DNA of 64,000 bases from Peromyscus leucopus (GCF_004664715.2 NC_051071.1:33028337-33092336), one strand, 5' to 3'; positions 34,934 to 47,344 are shown, numbered from the stretch's first letter. Made by a program: numbers and translations. The notes: generated by a model not told the origin, from the sequence alone.

Positions 34934-35164
34934 TTATTGGGAAGCCTGGGGTGGGGGGTTTTCTGATTTGGTCTCTTGCGTGGCGGGAGGTTTACTGTTC
35001 CACGGGCTGTTGTTCCCCAGGGCAGGTGAATTGTTGAAGTCTTCCTCGTCGTCCATGCCGTTGGCCGCATCATATTGCGTGTTTTCTAATCTAGTGATTA
35101 GCCTTTCGTCCTCGTCCCCAAACTCACCTCCCATCAGAGTTGGCTCTCCTACCACCATCACATC
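34934..35164 (-). CDS. Ldb2: Ldb2 terminal coding exon with LIM interaction domain and stop
   Basis: This exon encodes the final 76 residues, DVMVVGEPTLMGGEFGDEDE through NPPPQASQ, and a stop codon. The first ~40 residues are the LIM interaction domain (LID), the extended acidic/hydrophobic strip that lies across tandem LIM domains of LMO and LIM-homeodomain factors. Diagnostic residues such as ENTQYDAANGMDDEED and ATQETKSENPPPQASQ fit LDB2 rather than LDB1. On the minus strand the acceptor is TTCACAG/GATGTG (exon starts at 35164), in phase 0 after ...QVP. The intron separating it from the previous exon is 5,492 bp. No internal stop or frameshift is present, so the three exons look functional. 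Confidence 0.98.
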   Translation of the reverse strand, partial: DVMVVGEPTLMGGEFGDEDERLITRLENTQYDAANGMDDEEDFNNSPALGNNSPWNSKPPATQETKSENPPPQASQ

Positions 35165-37595
35165 CTGTGAACAGCAGCTGACATTATTACAGGGAAACCT
35201 TAGGGGAGAGAAGCTCAGCTTAAAACAACAGTGGGAGGAGCTTGGGGGACCTAGGACAGACACACTTGTGTGCGCTGTACAACCGGGTCAAGTCTCAATG
35301 TCGGGGGGCCGAGACGCATATTGGATTTCTACAGGAAATAAACATCGCCTCCTGATGTGTAACAACCACGCGAGTTTATGTCCTTAGTGCGCAGCCTGAC
35401 ACCGGAGAACGAGCAATGCTAGCAATCTGCAGAAATAAAAAAATGGATTTTTCAAAATTAAAAAAATCCACGCTTTGAACTTGCTGACCCGGGGTACTTT
35501 TGAGAGGGCAATAGAACCTTCTTGACAATACTTCCAAAAATTGCCACCTTCACTGAGGGCGTGTGAGTGGCCCTGTCAACTTGTAGAGAGCTGGGACACA
35601 TGGGCAGGTGAGGTACCTTTCTGAAATACCCGCACAACTCATTCCAAATGGTATTTACTCTGTCCCCAGGATGATATACATTTTAATTGAAGACAGAATC
35701 CCTCTCTTCTCTACTCTGCCAGGTCCTTTTATGCAGCCAATATCCTTGACATTCTGCTACTTAATTATGGTAATTAATTTAGGTAAAGTTTTCGATAAAA
35801 ACAATGTTCACACTGATTTGACAATTTGCATAGCTAATTAAGTCATTAGCAAAAACCTGCTGATTGCCAACAAGCCCTGAATTTACCATCTGTTATTTCA
35901 TGGTGCCTGTCACCTATCTCCACACAGGCAACCCTGCTACCAATCTGGGCAGTAAAGAGAACCAGTCTGTCCAGCTGGTACCATAAAAGAAAGATGAAGA
36001 GCAAGCTAATTATAATTACACCAATGGAGCTGGTAGTCATCAGGGATGGGGGTGTGCAAGAAGAATCCGAGTAATCACTCCTTTAAGTACAAATTGTCCT
36101 TCCATGCAAACAAGAAAGCCACCTACTGTAGCTGGGAGCTCCTGTAGAAGCCACAGCTGGAAAAGCCCGGGCCCAGGGTAGGGGTAGGAATACACACAAG
36201 ACACAGCTCCAGCTTCTTTGTTCAAAGCGGGTGATGACCCAGGTGTGGGACAGGCTATTTGTCAGGTAGATTCTTCTGGGGGAGGATCTGAGCAGCATTT
36301 ACTTAAAGGTTCAGGGCTTGAGGAGGGTGAGTTGCTCTCAGCCTCTAGGAAGCAGCCAAAAGTCTCACTAGGCTAGCTGTCTTGTAGTGTTGGTGTGCAG
36401 CTTTTCACGGGGAAGTTAGTTCAGTAAAATGTTTCACCACTGGGCATTTTTTTTTAACCCTGGGGATCTTTGCCTAGACTCTGGAGAAGGGCGCAACATT
36501 TTCTGATACCATCTAGAACTAAGAAGCTGTCCATTGAACAAACTCCTTAATTTGTACTTCGTCTACTCTGGGATGGAAAACCCTGTTTTGTTTATTTCTT
36601 CTCTGCCCCTTTCTTTATTTGGATGAGATGATAAACAGGTCCCACACTGTGTTTTCTGACTAGTCATTCTTGTGAACTGGTAGGTTTTAAGGAGAAATGG
36701 CCCAGGTGGAATAAATACATAAAATGTGAGCTTGGTTAACTCAGCAATGCTGCTGCTGCTAAGGGTACTGGCTAGATTCTGAACTGGGTGCTTCCAAGAA
36801 AGTGTTGACTAGGCAATGGAGAGCCAGAAATGACACTGACATGTAAGGAGACTCATGAGGACTCTTAAGATGAGATGCAAAATAGACACTGCCTTTCTGA
36901 CTGGGAAGAGGGACCACGTGGTTTTAGATGGAATGTAGACACCGCACAGACTTGTGAAAATTATTCAGTTAGCTGAGAGGCTACCATTTCACTCACAGGA
37001 GTCTGAGGATAAAAAAGTGTCACTTAGGTACAGGCAATTAGGAGGCTGTACTTATGATGAAGAACAAAAGGGAGATTGAAAGAATAGGGAGGGAAAGACT
37101 GGCAGAGCATAGCATGAAGATTAATGAACACACTTAGAAGGACGGAGGGAACATGCATTGCGTGTCACCGAGCAGGACAGGGCCATAGAACCAACCGCGT
37201 GGGTCTGGGTTAGTACTGTGATTCCAAGGCCATGGGGAGAAGCTGAAAGAGTATGAAGAAGTGACAGGTGCTTGGAAAAGCAGAGGGGAAATGGGAGGAG
37301 TGGCCGACTTAAGTGTGACTTCAGAAGGAAAGTCCCCCGCATTGCAGATGTGTTCTCTGCATTAGAAAATGACATTCATGCAAGAAAAAACAATAGGCAC
37401 GTAGTGGTTTGAGTCACTCCAGTGGGGCTCTAGCGTAGGCTTGTCATATGGGGAGAGCCCCACTTCACCCACACACACTAGAAATAGCTGGAAAAGATGC
37501 CCAGGCACAGGTGTTTGTAAACCTCTGAGTTTCAGGGAGCTTCTACATTGGCTTTATTGGCTATTCTAAAAGTATTCTTAATTAGAAGCATAACT

Positions 37596-37644
<49 letters not shown>

Positions 37645-40600
37645 CTTAGTTGACTGACAGGTGGTTACCTATAAAAAGAACTTTAGGCTTCATATGCACA
37701 TGATGCTTGGGGCCACTTATAGAGTTATATGAACGTTTCTATTTAGTTCCTTTCAAACCTTTACGAAAGTACAGTGCTGCTCTGCTCCGGCTGTCTCTAC
37801 TTGTCATACAAAGTAAGTGGAGATATGTTGTACATTCCAGGCTGCTGCTAGCTAGGGTGAATGTGAAATGCAAATCCCCACCCCCATGTCCTGAAAATCC
37901 CACTTCAGTAGTGAGAGTGAATTTCCTTCCCATCTCCAGCCTTTGTGACCCCCTGGGGGCACAGGAATCCATCTGAGAGTAGCCCACATACCCTTGGTTC
38001 CCCATGAGGCTGACCTCTGCTCCTGAGCTGGGAGTGCGGAGGTGCCACCAGCTTTTGCCCATTTCACAACTTCTCACTAATCCCCCGTGCAAGGACCACC
38101 AACCTCTGAGGAGGACTGGAAGTGACTCCTTTCAGGGCCCCTCAATGCTTCTCCTTAAATTGGCCAGAAGGGGTCACTGCTGTTGAATGACACAGGTCTC
38201 CATCCCTCCCAGGGTTGAGGCTGCAGTTCGGGATGGCTCCTAGCCCCTGCTCATGAAGTGAGAAGCAGAATCCAAGGATTAAACCCTAGCCCTGGCCACA
38301 CACACACTCGCACACATACACTGTTGGTGCAGAATCTCTGCAGGCCAGAGTTGTGGTCTTTGGACCAGGCAGCTGATGCCTGCAGATCATTTCTATTCAA
38401 ACAATAAGATGATGTTGATTCAATAGCAAGCGGTTAAAAAGATGTGGTCACTCTTGTTTAAAATGCATTGAACTTGAAGACACTTAAGGGTCTGCACATT
38501 TTCAAAACCTGATTCTCTTCCTTGCTTCTCTCAGTCGTCTGCAAGTTCCATTTAATGAAAACACCTTAAAATGCATGGTACAGGGACACTACTGATATTC
38601 ATCTTTCTATTTAGTGGTGCCTTGCTCACACAAAATTCACACTCATGGAAACTCCCAAATGTAGAGATCCTCTACCTAAATGCAGTTCTTGGCTTAGAGG
38701 ATAGGAGGATTGTGGAATAGAAAAACTTACGGACTTGTTAAAGTTGAAATGATTCCACCCAGACCAGGTATGACAAAATACATAAGGTATGCTTTTACTC
38801 TCCATTTTCACACTCATGGCAGACATCACTAATGGATGGCCTACCAAACACTACCTGCCAGAATCCTTCTCAGCATGGTGCTCTGTGTGCTGGCATGAAA
38901 GAGGGAACTTCTTGGTCAAGCCCAAGTTAAGTAATGAGCTCCTTTATGACAGGGCTTCCTTGGCTTTGTTTTCAAATGCTTTTTAATCTCAGGGTTGTTA
39001 TTACCCTGCATAGTATCGCATATAGTAGGATCTTAGAGAATGCTTGTTGAGCCGAGCTAAATTCCTTCAGTATCCATACTTTTCAGTAGCAACACCATGG
39101 TTCCAGAATTCTCTGAAGCCCATTTTCTTTGTTTGCTAGAGGAACCTAATGGATGTTAATTTCTAAACCCAGGACTAGAGGAATACGTGGGCTACGTATG
39201 TGGACATTTTCAGTCCATTTATTTAGATGGGGGCGTTTTCTCTATTCTCCAGGCACATTCAGGAGTAACAAGGAGCAGGTACAGCTCTTTGGTGCCTTAA
39301 TACAAAAGCATGGATTTTTCTCTGCTGACATTTTCTCTCTGACCATCAGATATGGTGACTGCAAAGGTCTATTCAGAAAATAAAGGACTGCTTGGAAACT
39401 CATTGTATTACTTGAGGATAATAATTCAAACGATCCCTCTATGTCTGGTGGCTGTCATTTCTACTAACCCCTTCTCTCTAAGGCAGTGAACATGCAAACC
39501 ATGCTCCAGTTTGTGGAAGACAGGAAGAATTCCGGAGACTCAGGTGGTCCTTGAGCTCTGGGTTTGTCTAAAGAGAACTGACCAATCAGAAGTGGGTGAG
39601 GGTCAGATTAGAGAGGCACATTTGCAAGTGGGGAATTTCCGGACAAAAGTTTACTCTTATGGAAAGAGATGAAGCAGGATCAGAAAGAGGCTGGCGAGGA
39701 CAACAGATAGAGAGTGAGTGGAAAGAGTAAGGAAGCTACAACATGGGAGAGGCATACCTCCAGAGTCACAGTGTCAAGGAAGGGTCAGGATTCAACAGAG
39801 TCAAATGCCTGGTGACAGTCATGAGCATGGGTAGAGAACCCATAAGGAACCCTGGCAAGTGGTGGCAGCAGGTGTTTGTGAGAGTGGGAGTATTTGAAAG
39901 TGACAGTCTAATATTGCAATGAGAATTTGGGGTCAGGAAAGGCCATGTCAGTTTGAGAAGAGTCAACCAGCGATGAAGAAAGCCTTGAAGTCTACTCTCT
40001 TCTGACCCTACCTTCAATGCTCAGTTTCAAGGTTTCATCCAACCCCTGCCCCCCAGAAATGAAAGGAAGAGGTCAGGGGTCAAAGGAGGTGAGATCAAAC
40101 CGGGAACTGGCTCTACCTGAGCTGGTGATGTGCCACACAAGAGTTTACTGAGCTACACGTCTAGTGGCTGCAAGCTAATTGCCTGGCTCTTAAATATGAG
40201 GGAGGCCCATGCTGGGATGACCCAGGCAAATTACAGTATGGGGCCCGAGCTCAGGGGACCAGTTTCCAGGGGCATATTGAGTCTCCAAGGCTGCAGCTGA
40301 GAGGTCTTAATACGCCACAAGGCATGCTGCTAAGTGATGCTTTAATTAAACCTTGAGTGCCATATCTCCTGTCAGTGACTCTGATGGCTTTTTAATTCAG
40401 GTCCCATCACAGCATGGACTCTTAATATTCCCTCCTAATTCCTCGTTCGCAGGGGATGTTACCATGGCAGGATTCGTACCTCTTGACCTGTCCCACCCTG
40501 TCTCTGCCGTGCTCCTTCCCCCACCGCCAAACTACCCAGAACCCTTCTTTTTTTTTTTCTTTTTCTTTTTCTCAGTTGCAGAGAGGAATCCCAGCCCCCT

Positions 40601-40656
40601 GAGTTGGGTGAAGAGAAAAGGCAAGGCTCTAGGCCTAAAAGCAAAGTGAGACTTAC
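35165..40656 (-). other. Ldb2: Ldb2 intron between the last two coding exons
   Basis: 5,492-bp intron with a GTAAGT donor (transcript sense, at 40656) and a TTCACAG acceptor (at 35165). It holds a long (GT)n at 37597-37643 and a pyrimidine tract at 40545-40574. Otherwise it is mostly unique sequence with few recognisable young repeats. An A/T-rich block at 35741-35890 contains several homeodomain-like TAAT cores. Open frames here, for example 40353-40649 on plus, are chance. Confidence 0.9.
37597..37643 (+). repeat. (GT)23 microsatellite in Ldb2 intron
   Basis: Perfect dinucleotide tract. Confidence 0.99.
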
Positions 40657-40808
40657 AGGTACCTGACTGGACAGGCTCAGGCTCGCGGCTGGGGTCTTCT
40701 TCTTGCTGCCGGCACTGTTGGTGGTATTCCCGGCACTGCTGTTCGAAGTGCTGCTCGTGGAGTTTTTTCTTTTTCTCCGTTTGGTGGTTGGTTGCCTTGT
40801 GGGTTCTG
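40657..40808 (-). CDS. Ldb2: Ldb2 coding exon (penultimate), nuclear-localisation region
   Basis: This exon encodes the last two bases of an Ala codon plus 50 residues, EPTRQPTTKRRKRKNSTSS through SLSLSSQVP. The basic cluster KRRKRK is the nuclear localisation signal of LDB proteins. It is followed by a Ser/Thr/Asn-rich linker with a second basic patch, GSKKK. On the minus strand the acceptor is TCTTACAG (AG at 40809-40810) and the donor is CCT/GTAAGT (intron starts at 40656). The length is 152 nt, entering in phase 1 and leaving in phase 0, consistent with both neighbours. A second possible donor, CAG/GTACCT, lies 6 nt upstream and would drop Val-Pro. The intron towards the previous exon is 1,037 bp. 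Confidence 0.97.
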
Positions 40809-41845
40809 CTGTAAGAGGGAAAGGGGAAGAGGGATGGGCTCCAGGGCAAGAATATGAGGCAACCCTAAGCATGCTGTCCGCCCAATGGTGCCCTTTTTAC
40901 ACATTGAAAAGAGAGCTATTTAAAATGTCCCCATTTTTGAGTAATCTAAAAATAACAATAAAAGAAAATGGTTGATTTATTTCTAACACAAAATTGGTGA
41001 AACTCTTTTCTTCTGCACATAGCTATGACATGATTTTCATTTAATTGTTCAGCCTAATTATGTATCTGTAATTCACTAATAGTACTGTAGGAGCAAGCTA
41101 CAGGTACTACTTTCATAATTGAATATGAAATATTTTTACCAGTAGAAAAGTTATGAGCTAGCCTACTTTTTCTCTTTGTAACAAAGGAAGCAAGGACCCC
41201 TAGGTACCTCAGAAGATGCAAGGTGTCAGCAAAGTATTAACTGCAGCCAGTGGCTGTCAAAGCTGTGTGCAACACTCACCCTACTGTATCCCTGTCTCAT
41301 AGTGACCTGTCTCTTATACCTTGATATTCTTGGTTGCCTCAGCCTTGGTGAGATTGGGGCTTCTCGGGTGTGTAGGAACACCCCATGGTTTGGACTCTGG
41401 TCTTTAATAAACGCTGCCTATTAACTTCAAGATTCTTAGAAAGAATGTTTCAGTATGGTGTAACAAGAAAATGAGGGAAACTAGGCTTCTTCAAGAAAGG
41501 CATATTCAAATAGTGAAAGATATTTGGGGTTTGAATGGGACAACTATTTACTGGGGAAATGTGATCCATGGTGATGTGTGGTAGGGATTATTCATTTCCT
41601 TGTTATCTCTTTGTTCTGTATTAAGATATATCCAATGCTGTACCATGCTGACACATCCATATACACATAATAAATGTATCTTTAGAGAGTTTTACATACT
41701 TATACCCCAAATCATGCTTGGGATACTCTTGGCAACCAACCCTCCCTGACGAATGTATCATCATCATCTTCTTCCTTCTGGTAGCCTTTCAGCCCCAGAC
41801 CCTCTGAGAGCATATTTACAAAGACAGTGAGGAACGAACGCATAC
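40809..41845 (-). other. Ldb2: Ldb2 intron (1,037 bp)
   Basis: Short intron with GTATGC donor and TCTTACAG acceptor in transcript sense. The interior is A/T-rich unique sequence and I see no repeat or embedded gene. Confidence 0.93.
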
Positions 41846-41969
41846 CTGGCGGGGCCACCATCCGCTGCCACTTCTGAAACAGGCAGGTCTTCAGGCAGTC
41901 TCTGGGACTGAGGTTGTAGGTTTTGTGTCTCGACATCAGTTCCTGCATTGGCTCCAGTATTACACACAA
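41846..41969 (-). CDS. Ldb2: Ldb2 coding exon (third from last), LIM domain-binding protein 2
   Basis: Ldb2 is a nuclear adaptor that dimerises through its N-terminal half and tethers LIM-homeodomain and LMO proteins. This exon encodes 41 residues from LCVILEPMQELMSRHK to QRMVAPP, plus the first base of an Ala codon. In this family the segment belongs to the conserved region C-terminal to the dimerisation domain that binds SSBP (Ssdp) proteins. On the minus strand it follows a TTGCAG acceptor at 41970-41971 and ends at a CCAG/GTATGC donor (intron starts at 41845), giving 124 nt, entry phase 0 and exit phase 1. The exit phase matches the next exon. Residue identity points to LDB2 rather than LDB1, although this stretch is nearly identical in both; the assignment rests on the last exon. 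By back-calculation from a 373-residue protein it starts near residue 206. Confidence 0.96.
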
Positions 41970-42193
41970 CTGCAAGGAATTCAAAGTCACCCATGTTCTG
42001 CCACTTAATCATATTAATTGCAATAATAATTCCAACAGCTGGAACCCATTAGACAGCTTAAGGGTTCTTTTTTCTTTTTTCCCCTGGTTTTGATTTTCTC
42101 TATGTACATTTGAAGGGAAAGAAATATTACCCACACTTGATTATGCCCACTTAATGTAGTATCATTTATAACATGGTATTACAGCTGAATGTG

Positions 42194-42197
<4 letters not shown>

Positions 42198-42249
<52 letters not shown>
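42198..42249 (+). repeat. (CA)26 microsatellite
   Basis: Perfect tract in intron 5, 229 bp upstream (transcript sense) of the 41846-41969 exon. Confidence 0.99.
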
Positions 42250-42251
<2 letters not shown>

Positions 42252-43734
42252 CTGTACAGACTTGGGGTTGGACGCATTACAGCTCTGTAATGAATGCAGA
42301 GGCCTCTCCCTGGGTAAAGGAAAAGTCTCTTCCGTGGATCGCACTGCTCTGACTTCAGCTTGGCTTCTGGCTGCTCTTCTTGTTTGCATAACCTCACTCT
42401 GGGCATTCCAGCGCTGGTTAATACAGGTTATCCGGTGGGAAATGCATCTCTTGAACTTTGCAGAACAAGGTGACGCTTCTTGATGCCTATTCTCATAAGG
42501 GCAGATAACGAATACTGTGTGTGATTTTATTCATGTGCTCATTTTTATTTCTATTTTACCCATGAAGATCGTGTGAGTGACATGTTTGTAGCCGCTTTAT
42601 GTAGGAGAATTTACCTTGACTCAACATTTAGTCACCCTGTCACCTCCTTTATCTAGTTTTTCAGCTTTATTTTGGTCCAAAGCATCTGATGACAAAGATT
42701 GAATGAAACAAAAAGACAAAATCAGTTCGGATGACCGCAGACTTTTTCAGATTCCTTTGATTGTAGGCATGTCAGAACAGCCCGGCCCTGAGAACCTACT
42801 AGGACAAAGCCTGTGACTTGGAATGAACTATCCATCACAGTTGGGGGCTACAGTGATGCAAATATCAGCATATGCCTGCCCCAGTGCTAGTCATGGTTGC
42901 CTTAGGAAAGGCATACTTGCAGCCCTTGGTTTCTGTTTGCTTTCCTTACCACCTCTTGCCTTACATCAGCCCTCACCTTCAGCATCTCCCCCATTAAAAG
43001 GCTTTCTGTTCCGAGACTTCTGGCTAACGCCTGCCCCACCCTTAAAGATGTAGAGAAGGTGTTTGTTACCTGCCCCGCGCCCCCATCTCCCTATGTAAGC
43101 TGCAGTGTTCCTCTGACTCTCCCATTGCATCCAGCACTTTTTGCTTCACAGGATTATGCTGCCTTCGCAGCCCTCTGCTTCCAAGCCTCCTTCCCACTAG
43201 GTCACAGATTCTTGGAATGCTGACATTTTGCTTTTTATCTCTGTGTCCCAGCTTTGGCTCCAAGGAACAGGTGCATCTATAGAGTAATTCTTAGAAAGAC
43301 CACAAGAAAGTTCCAGGCCCAAAGAACAGTCTAAGGAATGCTTCCATCAGAACCACAAGGTCCGACTACTGAGAACACAGACTTTGATGCTCAATCCTTT
43401 CTCCTCGCAGAGTCTGCCTGTGTGGTCCTGAGTACACATTGTAAAACTGCTTACTTGCATATAAGTCAATAACTTCCTACTAGAGTTCCAGGTCGTCTGC
43501 CCCACAGAGTCTGGGCTTCCCAAGTGAACACACTGCTCTGCCCTGCTTACAGTTTCTGTCCATTCCTTCCTCACTTCCTCCACCTTTCAGAGTTCCCTCT
43601 GCAAGTCTAAGTAGGATCAAGATGAACTTTACCTGGAGAGATCTGACTTGTTAATGACAAATTTGCTAAATTCACTAACCCCATTTAAGGGTCTCCTGTA
43701 AACATCTTCCAGTTTCTTTGGAAGAAGGGGTATT

Positions 43735-43937
43735 TTTTATAATTTTTTTAAAAACATATTTATTTAATGTACATTGATGTTTTGTCTGCATGTATGTCTG
43801 TGTGAAGGGGTCTGATCCCCTGGAACTGGAGTTGCAGTTAGTTATGAGTTGCCATGTGGGTAATGGGAATCAAACCTGGGTCCTTTGAAAGAGCAGCCAG
43901 GGCTCTTAACCACCGAGCTATCTCTCCAGCCCCAAGA
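43735..43937 (-). mobile_element. B3-type SINE inside Ldb2 intron 5
   Basis: Plus strand CTGATCCCCTGGAACTGGAG, AATGGGAATCAAACCTGGGT, CCACCGAGCTATCTCTCCAG is the reverse complement of the tRNA-derived B3 head. Confidence 0.85.
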
Positions 43938-45067
43938 AAGGAGATTTTGAAGCCTGAGCAACATACACACAGTGTCTAGCATAGAAATGACAAAGTCTCC
44001 CTCCTGGCTCTTGGGTAAACAACATTATAGATCTCCAAAGTTATATGAGCCTGATTTTCTTGTTAGATCTTCAGTCTAGCACACCTTCATACTTAATTTA
44101 GGTCCCCTTTGAAATCTAAAATGCCAGTAAAGAGAAATCAGTAAAAGTGACAGAATTCTCTTGCAATTAACTCTGTTCCAACATCAGGCTGCATGTGTGC
44201 ATTTTCCTATTAAGAATTCTTTCTTGGGATTTGAAGGATATGCAGAATGCATTCTTGGAAAGATGTTGCAATGGTCTCTACTTGCAGATCTGAGAGCCAG
44301 TCACCCCTCAGAGCAGAGCCAGGTCACATTCAGGCAGACTCAGAGGCATTTGCAGTCATGATTTTGGCAAGAAAATCTTTCAGAGAAATCTCAGAGACTG
44401 GAAAACAGTTTTTGTTTTGTTTTGTTTTGTTTTCAAACAAAAAGAAATAAAAGAGGAAAGCTTTTCAGATTATTTTCCTTTAATTCATTTCTTTTTGTTA
44501 CACATGCAATCATGATGATTATAAAAGATACAGGGGAGCAGAACAAACTGGGAAGTCTCACTATGGAATCTGACTGTTGTTAGGTGTCTATCCTTGACAT
44601 GCTGCTGGATAGCTCTGGGTTTCCATTCCATCTGCAAAACAGATACCCGCCTTGTACTGTGAGAATTTGAGGTAATGTGTCTCACACACAAGCGTTCAGT
44701 GCTGCGAGTATTATGACATGATTGTTAGGAAGCACACCACACTTCATTTCTTGACATCAACACACATTCATTGAGCTTCTCACTCGGCTGTCAGGAGCTA
44801 GGCTCTTGTGTTGGGGACACACACACACAAAAGATGAGAATAACCTTCTGTCCTTCAAGAATGTATTGTTCCCTTAGACATGATTTAAACAGATTAAGAA
44901 ATCTACCCTGGGTTCACAGTTCAAGTGTCTCAGGAAATCACCTCCTTTTGACAAAACTATTTTTCATTACATGACAGGCTAGATGGGAAAGATGACCAGA
45001 AAGGGTGACCAGCATCAACCAGGGTATGGATTGGGAGAGCTACACTTACCATAAGAACTGTGAACAC

Positions 45068-45069
<2 letters not shown>

Positions 45070-45115
<46 letters not shown>
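45070..45115 (+). repeat. Poly(T) 46-mer
   Basis: Pure T46 with no SINE or L1 body that I can see on either side, so not an obvious retroposon tail. Confidence 0.97.
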
Positions 45116-45118
<3 letters not shown>

Positions 45119-45700
45119 GTGCCTCTCCTCTGGATATTGGGAGATATTTTTTTTTTCAGAAGCTAATCCTTAAAATCTCTCTCTTCCACTTTAATGTGAC
45201 AATATCTTTCTATCACTGAAACCCACCCCAACAAAGCTTGTATCTCTGCATGCTAATCAAGAATCCTCACAGCCCTCTCTTAACAGTGGAGAGGTCCTGG
45301 GCTGGAAAAGCAGGCCCACCCCTTTCTCATGTATGTAGATAAGCCATCCTGTCTGCTATGCTGACAGTGGCTTTGCAGGGCTGTGTGCTGTAGGTGGCAG
45401 AGCTACCTCAGATAAGAGCTCATCTCCTCAGCAGCAAGGCATCACATCCCAGCAGCATAAAGCCCTGTGACTGTTACAATATAAGATCAGGAAGATGGTT
45501 GGGGAAGTAGGTATCTGTTGGACCTAACCAATTCTTGGAGTTGTGATCCATGCTCTTTTGGATGTTTTAGAACATCTTGAGAATCTGGTTTGAAAGTTGT
45601 TGAATTGACCATAGTCTCACCCACTGACTCTAGGTGAACGAACATTCTTCTTTTTAAAGTATGAGCCAGACCACAATGGCTTGTTTTTCCTATGCTGCAT

Positions 45701-45702
<2 letters not shown>

Positions 45703-45749
<47 letters not shown>
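45703..45749 (+). repeat. (CA)n microsatellite
   Basis: Perfect dinucleotide tract, ~47 bp. Confidence 0.99.
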
Positions 45750-45751
<2 letters not shown>

Positions 45752-46715
45752 TAGATTGAACTTAGCATAATAATACAATATCATTGATTTGGAAGAACAA
45801 TTTTAGAGCAAAGTTGCACCTGCTACCAAGTTCCCAGTGCATGAAAAGAAAGGTAACAACCAACATGTCTGTAGCAACATCTGCAGCAGCATGCAGGGCT
45901 ATAGCTTAATTTTGTCTCCTACAGTGGTACTATACCCTACTTCCTGCAATCTTAGGCAGCTGTGGAAAGGGTTGGACCGTCAAGGCTCAAGAGGAGACCA
46001 GGCTTTGAATATGTTTGAATATGAAGGCTTTCAACATGTGAGGCTGATTAGGCCAGTTAGGAACCTAGAGAAAGTCACTGCATATTCCTCAAAAAGCCCA
46101 AAGGATGCCAGTTTATAGATTTAGTGAGAGTGTAAGCTAGGCTTGCTCTGCACGCTTCTCTTCTGACTTTGTGGGATTCTGATGTGGGGGAATTGCTGAA
46201 AGAATGGATGCATGGATGGATGGGCTAGATACTGAGGCCAGATTAACAGCAAGGAGTCATTTGTCAGTAGCAGACAAATCAGGCACAGTCCTGTGGGCTT
46301 AGAAGTAATCAATCTATTCATCCAATAAATGACTGATTGCCTCTTCAGTGCAGAATGCCCGACCCAAATGCATATGTCTGTGCTGGCTGGGCATGGGGGG
46401 ACTTGGGTAAGTCTCAAGATTCCGAGCCTAGCAAAGGTGGATAGTGTGTTATTTTACTTTGTTTCTTCTTCATCTGATGGCTCTCCCAGAGGATTCTGAT
46501 TATCTTCAGCTGCACACTCACGCTCATCTGGTGCAATTCCTCTACAGAGTTGAGGAAGCAAGTGGCACTTGTCGGTGTTGGCCTTGAGCTACAATGAAGC
46601 TGGTGTCCTGGAGTCAGTACGTGATTGGTACTACCACCAACATTTGAATCTTATCCTTTTTGAATAACACTTGGTTGTGAACCATCTATTCTTTTTTTAA
46701 ATCTATTTTTGGGAG

Positions 46716-46803
46716 ATATATATGTATATATATATACACACACACATGCACACACATATATATACATACATATATATATATACATACATACGCGCGCGCG
46801 TGC

Positions 46804-46849
<46 letters not shown>
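46716..46849 (+). repeat. Alternating purine-pyrimidine tract: (AT/AC)n-(CG)n-(TG)n
   Basis: 134 bp of near-continuous alternation, TATA/CACA then CGCGCGCGCGTGCGCG (46791-46806) then (TG)21. The CG core next to TG is a classic Z-DNA-forming arrangement. Confidence 0.97.
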
Positions 46850-46851
<2 letters not shown>

Positions 46852-46893
46852 GATTTTCTTTTACTCTAGCTCTACGTTGCAATGCCAAAATGT

Positions 46894-47343
46894 TGTTGGC
46901 TGTTTTTGCTCTTTTGGGGGGCCCACAACCCAGCTTCAAAATAAGTCACACATGGAGGCTTTATTCTTAATTATGAATGCCCAGCCTTAGCTTGGCTTGT
47001 TTCCTGCCAGCTTTTCTTAACTTTAAGTTATCCCATCTCCCTTTTGCCTTTGGGCTTTTACCTTTCTCCATGTCTTTCATTATTTCTTACTCTGTGGCTT
47101 GCTGTATAGATGGGTGGCTGTCCCCTGATGTTCTCCTCCTTCTCTGGCTACTTCCTTCCTCCCAGATTTCTCCTTCTCTATCTTCTCTCTGACGCCAGCC
47201 CTGCCTATCCTTTCTCTTGCCTTGCTATTGGCCATTCAATTCTTTATTGACCACTAGGTGTTTAGACAGGCAAAGTAACACAGCTTCACAGAGTTAAACA
47301 ATGCAACATAAACAAAAGTAACACACCTTAAAATAATATTTCC
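46894..47343 (-). mobile_element. LTR family, copy 3
   Basis: Plus strand starts TTGGCTGTTTTTGCTC and includes GCCCAGCCTTAGCTTGGCTT, GCTATTGGCCATTCAATTC and ACACAGCTTCACAGAGTTAA, all shared with copy 1. The LTR 5' end on minus is lost where a (TATG)n begins. It abuts the Z-prone alternating tract at 46716-46849. Confidence 0.65.
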
Positions 47344-47344
47344 C

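Noticed and set aside
34722..35387. 221-codon plus-strand open frame
   Set aside because: It runs antisense through the Ldb2 terminal exon and 3' UTR; the minus-strand exon has splice sites and clear LDB2 identity.
40459..40872. 137-codon minus-strand frame as a single-exon gene
   Set aside because: Only 40657-40808 is exon; the remainder is read-through into flanking introns past clear GTAAGT and TTACAG splice sites.
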